Position numbers and translations under genes: made by a program
Notes under the pieces: model-generated
Told to the model about the DNA's origin: nothing
Databases searched by the model: none
Seen by the model: only the letters and a program-made list of their open reading frames with translations
Assembly: GCA_003427395.1 (NCBI GenBank)
Contig: BFEA01000056.1
Coordinates: 307,549-333,581, forward strand
Direction of reading: 5' to 3'
Origin: Chara braunii
Lineage: Eukaryota; Streptophyta; Charophyceae; Charales; Characeae
Length of the DNA: 26,033 nt
Shown here: piece by piece, positions 1-10,225 of the stretch
How positions within the stretch are numbered: the stretch's first letter is position 1
Layout: each line of letters starts with the position of its first letter

Positions 1-1310
1 CAAGATTTATACAAAGCCAAGTATAACAAAAGATTCCAGAAAATGCAAGAATTGATCTAAGTAAAATAAAGTCAGCTTAGAAAATGTAGGAGTTGACCTA
101 ACTCCTATTGCTCTAGCAAGTGGCGAGCCTCTAAAACAACTACATGTCAACATGAATCCTAGACCAAGTAGTAATCTCCCTCAGCCACATGCAGGCCAAA
201 CCAGAAAGGTAGGTACTCTCACCACTCCCAAGCCAATTTAAACAAACAATAGTTCATAATCTCTCAGTGAGTTATCTCCTCATACCCAACTTACATAAGG
301 CATAGGTCAGGGCACGTGAACTTACAGAGCGCACCCAACTTAGCCAAGCCTAGAGTCAGAATACTGCATGGCCAGTGACCTCTCTTGGCAACTCGTCAAG
401 GGCACATCACAAGGATGCACCTTCACCTCGTTAGTCACGAGGTAAGTCGAGGCCCGCTCCACCACTCACGCACCTCACTCGCCCCTTCATCCAAGTTTGC
501 CTGCCTGCTCATGTTTCGCTACTCTCCCAACGCGCACTCCAAGAACGGGTCCTCCTCTAAAACGAGATCGGGGCCGCCCCCCGGTTAGAATAGTCAACCT
601 GCATGTCGACGCAAATGAGTCTTCCACTAGAACGAGACTGGGTGAGTCGACCCCTCACCACCCTCCTTCCGCTCGTAGCTCATGCCGCCCACCCCGGACA
701 GACGGCCACCCAATTCGCAGTTTCCGCACTGCCAATCAACCGAGAACCACTCCGAACCCCCATATGCTCCCCATCTCCCCGCACAAACTTCTCCCACCAC
801 TTCCTGACTCGCTAACTTCCCTGCCACCCTGACGCCACCAAACGACTCGCCCGGGTCCGAAACCCCGGGGTCCGTTCTCTGCCCATCTGCTCCCGCCTCG
901 GATCGCGCGCGCTAGCCTCTGCCTCGTCACGCCCCCGCCCTCTTCACCATCTCCAACTCCTCACTCCCCGCGTCACCTCCGATCTATGCTGGCGTCAACA
1001 AAAACAAATCCGAGCTCGCACTGGACCGGCGACTCCACGCACTTCTGCTCGGTACACCGAGATCGGTCAATAACCGATCTCAGCCGACCTGCCCGTTTTT
1101 ATCCCCGAGGCTCCGGGCCGGTTCTCCGCCCGCCTCAATCAAACCCCTTTCGTTACTACACCCCCCGCCTCAATTCGGTACCACCCCGTCCTACCAGCCC
1201 TTGCATGGTTCCGGTCTTCTTTCGGGGTCGGGTACTGACAGATGCCCCCAGGGCGTGTTATGAATCTGACCATCAGGGAGCAGTCGGGTCCGCCCACTTT
1301 CCCCTGATTC

Positions 1311-1387
1311 ACGATACCATTCTTTCCCAGGGGCCATGCTGATCTTCTCTATATCGTTCCAAAAATCAACGGACTTCCGGAAGGATT
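1311..1387 (-). ncRNA. U6 snRNA-derived sequence, degenerate (left LTR only)
   Basis: Read on the minus strand, the segment begins with a short stem-loop (CTTCCGGAAG) in the place of the U6 5' stem-loop. It continues through TTGGAACGATATAGAGAAG and then ATCAGCATGGCCCCTG. Against the conserved U6 core, 33 of 35 positions match. The ACAGAGA box reads ATAGAGA, and the AGC catalytic triad is kept inside CAGC. The 3' half after CCCCTG diverges, and there is no downstream T run for Pol III termination. It is probably a captured or retroposed fragment rather than a working snRNA gene. The U6 reference is from memory but is among the most conserved RNAs known. Confidence 0.8.
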
Positions 1388-1420
1388 CGCGCGAGGGGAG
1401 GCCCCCCCCTCCCCTGCGCG
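1388..1420. repeat. GC-rich 13-bp hairpin beside the U6-like segment
   Basis: AGGGGAGG (1394-1401) pairs with CCTCCCCT (1408-1415) around a six-C loop. CGCGC (1388-1392) pairs with GCGCG (1416-1420), leaving one bulged G. It lies immediately upstream, in minus-strand sense, of the U6-like 5' stem-loop and is absent from the right LTR. Confidence 0.75.
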
Positions 1421-2077
1421 CGCCTATCCCTGTTTCCTGCCCGGGTACATTCCCGGCTTCTCGCGTGCCAGCCTCGCGCAGCGACTATGCAAGTCCTCTA
1501 CGCGTTGGCCCAAGCCTTCGACTAGCTCCCCGAAAAGACCCACTTGCAGCGATTCCCCCCTCCTCCTTCTTTTTTCCGGTGTGCACCTGACCCGGCTCGC
1601 ACCCGGGTTCATCCGCGGTTCCGCACGCCTTAACTTTTACACAACGATCATACAAATCTCATCGATCCGATTTTGACAGAGGCCGCAAAAACTTCCATCG
1701 TGGCAAGCACCCCACGGCACCTCCAAGGGGTCACACGCACACGTCCTGTCCTCTCGTCCGGGTTCACCCCTAGAACCCCCCTTACGTATCGTCCTCACAC
1801 CGTGGCCGCGCTAGTCCCTTCTACATTGCTCCATCTCAGCGGATGTCGCGACGGCTTTCGCTCGCCCAGCACCGTGGCTCTTCAGAACTCACGCGACCAA
1901 GAGCCGCCCTACTATCTGCGCACGAACCTTCCCTACATCCCGTCCGGGTTCCCTCCCTCCTCGGACTTTCGCTCACTGACTACACAGATCTCCTTCTCCG
2001 CGCTCAGATTCTTCCCACGGACGACCCTTTCCACCCCCTTGGCCTTTTCCAGCATGGGCCTGGCCCCCTTTTCGGGC

Positions 2078-2083
2078 TTTATA
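2078..2083 (-). promoter_or_regulatory. TATA-like box, left LTR
   Basis: TATAAA on the minus strand, in the context AAGTATAAAGCCC, just downstream of the U6-like segment in element sense. It is conserved at 22596-22601 in the right copy. Position within the LTR and conservation make it a candidate core promoter, but the transcription start is unknown. Confidence 0.35.
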
Positions 2084-2087
2084 CTTG

Positions 2088-2158
2088 AGGACCTTACGCA
2101 GGGGCCATGCTAATCTTCTCCGTGCTGCTCTGGTTTTAACAGATGTCCCGACGGATTT
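2088..2158 (-). ncRNA. U6 snRNA-derived sequence within the LTR (left copy)
   Basis: On the minus strand GAGAAGATTAGCATGGCCCC is followed by TGCG, a 24-base exact match to the universal U6 core, and then TAAGG in place of CAAGG. Upstream, CGGGACATCTGTTAAAA aligns with the U6 segment after the 5' stem-loop, so the homology covers about 65 bases. The ACAGAGA box reads ACGGAGA. The sequence is shared with the right LTR, so it was part of the element before insertion. It lies directly upstream of a TATA-like box in element sense. No T run follows, so independent Pol III transcription looks unlikely. Confidence 0.85.
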
Positions 2159-3030
2159 ATTCCCAGTGGCACTCCACGGCCCCTTTCGTGGCCCGAGCTA
2201 TCACCTGCACCCCTAGCCCTGAACGCGGGCCTGCCTCACCGGCTCATAGGGTGTACCCTCTATAACGGGCCAATGGCCCAAAGCTTGGTTCCTACTATTC
2301 CCCAAAAAAAAAAAGGGAGAAGGATAAGTTATCCACAAGATCCCCAAAAAAACAAAAAGGAAAGGGCAGAAACCGGTGGGAAAAACGACGAGGACATGTC
2401 GCGGGGTCTACCAGCAACTCCCCGATCTTACAAAACAGGCCCGCGACCGGACTCCCCTGACAAAACTAAAGGGGATAGTCCCACGGGACCCTCAACCCCT
2501 CGGTTTCTCCTTCGCTTGATCTTGGTCGTCGTCCGCTGGCCTCGATCCCCGTACCTCCATGGTAGCAATCCAATATCATAACCTATAGGGCTAAGCCCAA
2601 GCCTGTGACCATCGGGCACGGTTTCCCACATAAAGTGATGCCGCACGATGCTTCGGGCCAGGACACCACCCCGACCACTCTTTCGGCCCACATTTGCACG
2701 CACGGCCCCCAGGTGTCCGCATCGGCCTACCTTCCTGCGGCATTGCCATCCCGCGCCTCAGCCTGCGCGCCACCACCGGTCGCACGTGCCACTCAAAGCG
2801 AGCTTTCGCCTCCTAATCAAACCAGTCACTCGGTCCGGATCGGTCGGCTACCCCGGCCGCCCACTCAATCAGAAACATCACACGGGCGCCTTAAAACTAC
2901 GCACCCACGTACTCCCTACCGGGACAAGGCAAACCTTTGTCTACATGCGAGCGACCCTCGCATTTTCCCGCGCGGGCACTCATAATCCAGGTTAACCGAG
3001 CCTTTCTATCACTTGCAAAAACCAGGGCGG

Positions 3031-3048
3031 ATACCCTTGTAAGGGTAT
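3031..3048. repeat. Stem-loop at the LTR terminus, left copy
   Basis: ATACCCTT (3031-3038), GT, AAGGGTAT (3041-3048): eight perfect pairs with a two-base centre, eleven bases inside the LTR end at 3059. The same sequence is at 23542-23559. A strong inverted repeat beside an LTR end could assist integrase recognition, but this is only inference. Confidence 0.8.
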
Positions 3049-3059
3049 TCGCGCCGACA

Positions 3060-5640
3060 ACTTACCGGACCATATTAAGCGACGTCCTCGTCGCGTCGCC
3101 AAATCAGAAAACTATAAATTCATTCATACTCCAAATGCTGACGATATTAGAACCAATCCGATTAGCCGACAGACTCAGGGGTGAGGCCTCCATCAAACCG
3201 TGCCAACACAACTATATGCCGCCAGGGTTTCAACCTGGGTCCCCATTGTCTTGACACCAGGACGCTGGTGTATTACGTATCAATACTACAACATAAGTTC
3301 CAAAGGCCCTCAAACCATCCTCTTCCCCTTTTGTCCTAGACAACTGCCGGCCTCTCGTTGGGTGTCCCAGTTGGCCACTTTCTCGTAGACAGAGCCATAA
3401 CTAGGGACGTGGGCTTTGAGTGGGACCTGTGAAGGCATTCTTTGCCTTCTTCCAACAAATTCCTCGCAATCAAATAAAATACACACGTATAAGCTTGTAG
3501 CTTCTCTCGGCCTTTTCTGCAGTCTAGAATAGAAATGCCAGGTCCCCACCTGCGCCCACCGTAGCCTGGCTGATCGGGCCAGGTCTACGGCCCACCGCAT
3601 TGTTACCTTAGCGGCGGTATCCTCCCGTTGGTTATACAACGATAGGTGTTCCTCCTGATAATCAATCAATCAGCACTTTTCCAAAAGACTCGACTCCTAT
3701 CCCGCGGAGTAATTTCTCTGGGGCGGGCAACTCCCCTTAAACTCGCGGGCCCGCAGCCGGGTTGTGTCGGCTTGCAGCCATCCACTAGGGGTTGTGCCCA
3801 GGTGGCACTAAACTTTACTGTTAGCTTGGTATTCCTTTAATATGTCCCAGAATTAGCACAGGTGGCCCGGCGGGGCATCACAAACAATTCACAGGCCGTT
3901 GCGGGACTACGCAGGGGTCTGAAGGTATTTGTCGGCCCTCCTATAATAGGCACGGCCTCCTTCGCTCAATCACAAACAGTCTCCCCGCTGGATCCACAAG
4001 GCCGCGATTCCTGACTTGATCAAAGCCAGCAGTCGCCCACCCTGAGGCAGCTCTCGCCCCTTTTCAAACAATTCAAACAAACATGGTTCCTCTCGTCAGA
4101 CTTTATTAACACAAACAATGCTTTCTATACCAATCTGTATACCCACCCTTACTTAGTAAGGTGTGTCTTTCACAAAAAATCTCTCGTTCACCCCTTTTCT
4201 GTCTGGGATGAACTTTTACGGGACCTCTTTCAACCCATAAAGGAGCCTCAATAACAATGCAATCCCTGCCTTCCAGAACCATGAAGGGGGTCTCAGTCAC
4301 CAACTCATTCGAACTGATGGACCATCCTTTGGGTCCTTATACAACTTAGGCAACGATGTTTAGTATGGCCAAATCTTGCAGATCCCTAAATCCATCAACC
4401 CTGTAGGATTCTCACAGTTTTTCACAAAACAGGCTGCACTTCCCCTCCTTATACTCTGCCTTCTCGTCCGCTTACAGCAGACCGCACGAGTATACCGAAG
4501 GGTAGACAGCTTTACAATTTGCACAATCATGCCAATGAGATGTATCCTATACCCCTCTCACACAAAGCCAAACATTCATCGAGACGAATCCACACATGTG
4601 AGAGTGATAGTGATCGTCACAAGACAAGTCTCATAGGATCTCAACTCATAGGACACTCAGGGAGTATAATGCCTCCCTCAATCAATCGAATACGAGCACT
4701 CAACTCAATACCCTGTCTGTCCGAGTAGGACTCATAACCCCACTGTACACTCATTAACTACACTCGGGGACATAGCACCCACCTAACATCCGCAAAACGG
4801 CTAGCCCCTATCCTCCCCTGCTGGGAAACTCAGATCCCGAGTGTTGTAAACTCCCAAATCCCGTTCAGAGCAGCAATAGTTTCTGAATCCCAGAACCAAA
4901 TGTAACTAAATGGTCTTATATATCACACAGCTGAGTCCTACCCCTGGGTCGTAGCCCACGAAGAAACTCAAGAAGGAACAAGCGAACAAAAGTCACACGC
5001 ATATGTACAATTGGATAGAAACTCCTCCCACCACTCCTACGCACACACATATCTAGGGCCCGCTCAACTGACTCAAGGTATGTACACCCCTAACCCCGCC
5101 CTGTGTGTGTCAAGGATCTCTAGTCCTATCAATATATAGACAGACCGATCCCTACTTACATAATTCTTTCTGGTTCTGCCTATATAACTGAGCCCTGCCC
5201 CCATCTGGAGCTCACTCTACTATCCTGCCCTGCCTGTCATAGAACTTGTCGTTGAACTCCGCAACTCGCCCCTCGGCCTTATCTTCGAGGAGTTATGGGC
5301 AGTCCACGGCTCTATGCCCTTCCTCCTTGCACCAAAAACAGGAGGTATCGTGTCATCTGACAGTCTTCTTCGTTCTCCCCTGCGAACTCGATGTCGAAGG
5401 CGTTCCCATGGTCTCAGTAGTCAACTCATGACACGAGGGCAAACCCACATGGCCCTGAGGTCCACGCTCCATAGCCTCAGCACCCCCACCCTCTCATATG
5501 GCCGTGCTCACTGGCCTGCAGCCCGGCGTGCCCAACTCTCGGGGTCCCTCCTCATGAGCCCTCTCTGTCATCACCGCCTCATCCCTTCATACCCCTGACG
5601 TCTGAGGGCCGCCCATAGCGGTGGGCTCACTCATGACCTC
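3060..5640. other. Non-coding 3' region between the second Gag-like frame and the 3' LTR
   Basis: No open frame here looks protein-coding. The longest, 3310-3669 on the minus strand (119 codons), has no motif I recognise. A purine-rich stretch on the minus strand at about 3318-3338 (AAAAGGGGAAGAGGA) resembles a polypurine tract, but it sits 260 bases from the LTR boundary at 3059 instead of touching it. The rest is mixed sequence with short CA- and TA-rich patches and no recognisable repeat. Confidence 0.55.
3220..3272 (-). other. Paired hairpins with a T-arm-like element (possible tRNA relic)
   Basis: On the minus strand CCAGG-TTGAAAC-CCTGG (3222-3238) has the five-pair stem and seven-base loop of a tRNA T-arm, but TTGAAAC lacks the conserved C of TTCRANN. 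A second hairpin, ACACCAG-GACG-CTGGTGT (3254-3271, plus strand), has seven pairs and a four-base loop, unlike a standard anticodon arm. It may be a decayed tRNA or tRNA-derived element, or simply a structured 3' region. Confidence 0.3.
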
Positions 5641-7835
5641 CTACTGCTGTTGCCGCCGCGAGTCAGGCTCCCCGAAGTCCGTCTCCGTGGCCCAGGAGCC
5701 CAGCTCCGTCCTCAACTCTCCTAATCTCGGAGCATCCTCTAGAGTGTCGAGCCTCTGAGGCCTCTCCTGTGGAATGCCTATCCCCATGGCTGCCGCCAGC
5801 TCATGCAAGCGCGAACCTCTCCTCTCCGTGGACATAGCCATAAGCGACGCCTGCACACCACCTTCCTCCTCAACTGCGTCCAAGGGCACCTCCTCTATCG
5901 GCTCACTCTGTCGGGGGACCTCCACTGTTGCTCCTTGGCTCGGCGAGGCGCGCATCCCCCGGCCCTGGCCATCGGCACCGGCTCGCCCCACCTGGCTAGC
6001 CTCACACGCTGCCGAGAGCCTATCCACAGCGGCCACCATCTCCCCAAATCTCCTCTCCCACTCAACCTCTTTAGCCTGGGTCCTCGCCCTCTCCTCGACA
6101 AGTTGGGTAGTTAGGTGCTCTACCTCCAACTCATTAATCCTGAGCTCATTGCTGAGTAGATTATACCACTGGAAAGATGTGACTGCCGTCTCGCATACCC
6201 TCCGATCCATGCGCTCAATCGCCTGCCTGGTCGCGGAGAACCCCAATTCCCCCATCTCTCTCAGCTCACTCGTCTCCGCATCCGCCCGTCCTGCCTCTCG
6301 TGACCTCTGGCGGGCTGCATCCCTCTGGCTCTCATACCTAGCCCACAACTCGTCGATCCTCTGCTCACTCGTCTTGGGCTCGACCGGCGGTGTCGGCTCT
6401 ATCCCCGCCGCCTCCATCTCAGCCTGTCTTGCGTATATCTCGTCCAGACGGACCCGCACTCGGGCGGACTTCTCTTTGCGGGTCTCTCTTGGGGTTCCTT
6501 CCACTCGCGGCCCCTAGCCTCCTGGAGTCGACGCCTCCGCCTCCATCCCTTCGCTTGCGCGCGGCACTACTGGCGGTAACTCTGCTCAAACGGGCTCCTC
6601 GATATCCGGGCTCTTGGTCACCTGCGTGGCCGAGGGCAAGTCAAGGGGTGCCTCCATCCTCGCTCTCTCACACACACCCTGGTCCTCCGCCTCTACCTCC
6701 TGCTCAGGTATAGTGGTGGCCTCAGGGGGAAACTCCGGGATCTCCTCACTGCCTGGCTCAGGAATCCCCTCTGGCCATGAACGTTGTGCTAGCTCTGGAG
6801 CTGGGGAGCATGGAGGGGTATCGTCCCCAAACCGTGATCACCTCTCTACCCTGAGGTTGCACCGCATCTGGCCGCCCGGCTGCCATCTCAGGATCCTGCG
6901 GCTCCTCTCGGTCTCGCATGTCTGTCTCCATCTCGGGGTCAAGGGGCTCCTCCAATGGCACGTAGCATGCCGGCTCAACTGAGCCCTCTCCCAGCCGTGA
7001 GGCCTCCCATTGGGATACATCGAGATGAGTCGCTAAGCTTCGGAATGGCGTCTCTCTTGGTATGTCCAGCTCCTGCGTTGATGGCAGTGGCGAGGGCGGC
7101 CTCAACTCCTCGCTCGTAATCCGCCGAAACTCGACCGCTCGGAGGCTACAAGCAGGGAACGACTCCTCTGCCAATGTGGGCCCTGCGGGCTCATCCTCCC
7201 GCTGGGCTGGGGCTCCCCTCCTCTCTCTGGCCAGTCCCGCCTCTCTCGGTGCCGGTTCCCTTGGCCTCTTGCTTCGCCGCCGCCTCTCAACTCTGGGCTC
7301 GTGCCTTTCGTGTTGTGGCCGTCTGAACGCCCTCCTGAGCTGGGCCTGACAGTCCTCCCAGTCTCGAGCCCTCTCCGGAATCTGCTTGGCCACCTGCCTC
7401 TCTGCCTGCCTCATCCAGATAAGTATAGCCTGCACCCATTCCTCCCGCGCAACCCCCAGACTCAACATGTAGTGCTCATATGCGGGGATGAACTCATCTG
7501 CATTCCCCTCCTCCAATCGAATGGGCATGCCATCACGCCCCCTAGGGGAAGCTCTCAACCTCTGCATCCCGGCTTCCACGTCCGGCCAAGTCAGGGTCTC
7601 CTCACATATCTAAGCCACAGGCTCCTCGAACCGCCCCCCTCAAGTGGTGAATCCTCTCCGCCACTGACCACCCTCTTTGTGCCGCATGATCCCGATATAC
7701 GTCCAAGAAGAGCTCAATGTTGTCATCATCAAACTCAGGCATAGGCTCCCTCCTAGGCGGCTCATGCTGCTCGCCTCTTCCCTCCATCCTCTGGGGCCCC
7801 TGGCGTGGCCGTGTGTCCCTCCCGCCCCTCTGCAT
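5641..7835 (-). pseudogene. Second Gag-like protein with C-terminal coiled coil, broken frame
   Basis: Three open stretches belong together. 7835-7602 starts at an ATG (QRGGRDTRP...) and ends in a Gag-like segment (FDDDNIELFLDVYRDHAAQR, RIHHLRGAVRG). After a frameshift and a TAG at 7610-7612, 7579-6758 continues with ETLTW, FIPAYEHYML and an Arg-rich basic stretch (RVERRRRSKR). A second frameshift near 6828 leads into an acidic Pro/Glu-rich linker with TGA at 6586-6588 and TAG at 6514-6516. The last part, to 5641, is a long helix with heptad-like spacing (LRINELEVEHLTTQLVEER) typical of a coiled coil. The N-terminal half resembles the capsid-like domain of retrotransposon Gag (inference). There is no zinc knuckle. 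It sits in pol orientation about 205 bases after the pol stop, where env-like extra frames are usual. It could also be a remnant of another element. Confidence 0.6.
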
Positions 7836-8039
7836 GACTGCCTTCGAAAAGTCAGACCTGCACAACAGGCGAGAGACAACAAGCAGGCACACAGCAGGGT
7901 CAGCAACCGAACCATCGGCCTAGGGAAATCCCACATACACTCCACACCCATCCATCCCAATCATCCACCTATCTAACCATCCGACCTGGGTAATACCTAG
8001 GCAAGACTCTATCCCTAACGAGGTCTCATGACCCCTTAC

Positions 8040-10204
8040 CTATTCCCTGGCCACAAACTTCTTCAGCCTTGTCCCTGATACCTCGTCCTGCCATCCTGCC
8101 CCATCTAGCTCCTCAATTTGGTAGGCACCAAACTCGCCACACCGCACGATCCTATAGGGTCCCAGCTACCGTTTGTCGAGTTTCCTGGACCACTGCTTTT
8201 CCAGCGAGGAGTCATACAGTAGCACCACATCCCCAACCTTCAGTGGATCCTTATTCGGGCCATCTGGTCCCACCTCATCTTGTCTTCCATGCGACTTCTC
8301 TCCACCTGACCAGCGGCTTCTCGTAACCTTTCCTCAGCGGCTCCCACCTGCCGCGCCCGTATATCGAGCAGTTCTTCAAAGGAAAGGTTCACTTCCAGGT
8401 CCTGGCGCCTCCACGTTTTCATAAAGTTTTCTATGGGAAAGGTGGCATGTCTTCCATACCATAGTGTGGTTGGCGCATACTTGGTAGTCCTTTTCACTGT
8501 AACATTCTCCACGAAGAATGCTGCTCTCAGGAATTTCGGTCACTGGTTAGGCTTTCCCTCATTCCATTTGGCCTGGAGATTCGTGATGGTACTATGCCCC
8601 CTTTCCATAGGCGCGTTTGCCTGGGGGTGCACGACAGTAGTGTAGTTTGTCACCACGTCGTATCCCGCAAGCAAGGTCCGCGCCTCGTTACACGTAAACT
8701 CCGACCCCCGGTCAATCACAAACTCTCTGACAAATAGATAGCGCAAGTAGTACTCTTCGATGCACCTTGCCAAAACTGGGCCGGTTTTCGTACGAATAGC
8801 CCGACCGTCCACGAACCCGGTAAGGTTGTCCCGTGCGTCGAAGATATAGTTACTTCCGTCCTCCCCAACTGGCATGAACAATAGGTCCAGGTGTACGACT
8901 GCACCCATTTCCCTCTCCGGTCTGGGGTGCAGAGGCTCCTCCGGCCTTTGCGATGACCTTTGTTGGCAGGGCACACAGGATTGGCAGTACTTGATGACCA
9001 CAGTCAGCATTCCATCCCAATGGTATAACTCACTTATCTTTGCGCATGTGGCACTAACCCCTCTGTGCCCCCCTGCTATACCATCGTGTAACGCCGCTAT
9101 GACATCGATTTGCCGGTTCCTCCCACATACGATCCTCTTTGGGTTCCCAACCTGTCGCTTTATAAACAGATGGCCGTCTCTTACTACGTAGAGATGCCTC
9201 ATCTTCTGGGCTTTAGCACTAGCGTCCCTATCCCTTATTTCGCACGACAGGAGTAACCCCAATTCCCGATAGATCCCGTCATACTCCTCAACACGGAAGG
9301 CCTCCCTGATCTCTCCCTCTTCGAACTCGTCGTCCTGNCTCTCAGGAATAAGAAGTTCGCCNTNTTCNGAGNTGGNTGCGCTCCTCTGGTCAAAGTTCCC
9401 CTGNANGAGCGTGTTGGTGAGCAAGTACATTCCTCCCATTAGTTGCTCATGCTCCTCTACCTGGGTTGGGCCTTCCTCTATCGTCCTCACCTCCTCCACT
9501 AGATCATGCGTCCCTGCCAACGCCAACTTCATCATCCAGCCAACATCCCTACTCCCCCACGGATCTTCCTCCTGGAAAGGCTTGAGGACCAATTCCTCCT
9601 GCTCGTACCCCCTTGGTGCTAGCCATATAGGATGCGTGACGCAGCTAGGCACCCTCAGCGACCATTCATTTATGTGGAGGCGGACATTCTCTTCCTGATC
9701 CAGGAACCCGTCAACTGGCGGGGTATCCTCAATTGACTCTTTGCCCGCCCCATCCCAGTTGATACGGCTCAGCCCATCTGCCGTGTTCTTGTCCCCGGAA
9801 ATCCTCTCCAACTCAAAGTTAAACATCCAAATGTAAGTCAACCACCTCGCGGTGGTTGGGTCAGATGGAGTATAACTTTTCAGGGAACACGCCAGCGCGG
9901 TAGGGTCCACCCTCAAAATGAGCCTCCTGCCAAAGATATAGTTCCAGAAGGTCCTTAGGCAGTGGAGTACCACCAACGTCTCCTTCTTAAACTGGGAGTA
10001 GTTCCTCTCAGTCGTATTGAGGGTGCGACTTTCAAACCTTAACGGCCTCTCCTTCCCATCCGCATCCGCCTGAATCAGGACTCCTCCTAAGGCAGTTGGC
10101 CCAACGTCCGTCTCGACAACGAATGGCTTTTCCTCCGTGACCTCGTAGTTTGGCGCTCCTAGCACCAAACCTCCTTCCTTGAATTCTCTCTTCATCCTTT
10201 CCAC
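8040..10204 (-). pseudogene. pol: RNase H and integrase, three inactivating breaks
   Basis: RNase H comes first: ETDVGPTALGGVL, then YSQFKKETL, then ISGDKNTADGLSR, matching the Ty3/gypsy RNase H blocks. Integrase follows with an HHCC zinc site (GGHRG... CQSCVPCQ), first Asp in VVHLDLLF, second Asp in FVIDRGSEF and Glu in APMERG; exactly 35 residues lie between the second Asp and the Glu (D35E). The frame then meets TGA at 8540-8542, reads on in the same frame to 8240, shifts by one near 8250, and has TAG at 8166-8168 inside the GPY module (LGPYRIV) before the final stop at 8040. It ends right after the GPY module, so no chromodomain is present. Several Ns at 9338-9416 obscure residues between RNase H and integrase. 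The enzyme family is certain; activity of this copy is very unlikely. Confidence 0.92.
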
Positions 10205-10225
10205 AGCCCTTTCCTGGTCTTCGCC

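Larger units (their letters stand above)
1238..1432 (-). repeat. 195-base segment present only in the left LTR copy, carries a U6-like sequence
   Basis: Both copies read GGTACTG and then TTTCCTGCCCGGG, but the left copy has 195 extra bases between them. The junctions share only CTG, so there is no clear target-site duplication. The segment contains a U6 snRNA-like stretch (1311-1387) and a GC-rich 13-bp hairpin (1388-1420). It is either an insertion in the left copy or a deletion from the right. Confidence 0.8.
1..3059 (-). repeat. Left copy of long direct repeat, putative 3' LTR (truncated by window edge)
   Basis: Position 1 aligns with 18044 and the match runs to 361/18464. It resumes at 369/21059 and continues to 3059/23570. 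A hand comparison of 541-780 with 21231-21470 gives 8 differences in 240 bases, 6 of them transitions. This copy lacks 2594 bases present on the right (18465-21058), replaced by 7 filler bases, and has a 195-base segment at 1238-1432 that the right copy lacks. It is GC- and pyrimidine-rich on the plus strand. The open frames in it do not look like genes and change between the two copies, so I annotate none as coding. Confidence 0.85.

Noticed and set aside
2605-2640. Plant snRNA upstream element (TCCCACAT at about 2627)
   Set aside because: It is on the plus strand, opposite to the U6-like pieces, and lacks the full RTCCCACATCG consensus and a properly spaced TATA box.
385-3254. Many overlapping open frames of 60-146 codons on both strands in the LTR
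   Set aside because: They are Pro/Ser/Arg-rich translations of GC-rich non-coding DNA, overlap in several frames, and their frames are not kept between the left and right copies.
5774-6517. 247-codon plus-strand frame
   Set aside because: Antisense shadow of the coiled-coil part of the second Gag-like gene; composition is that of reverse-complemented codons.
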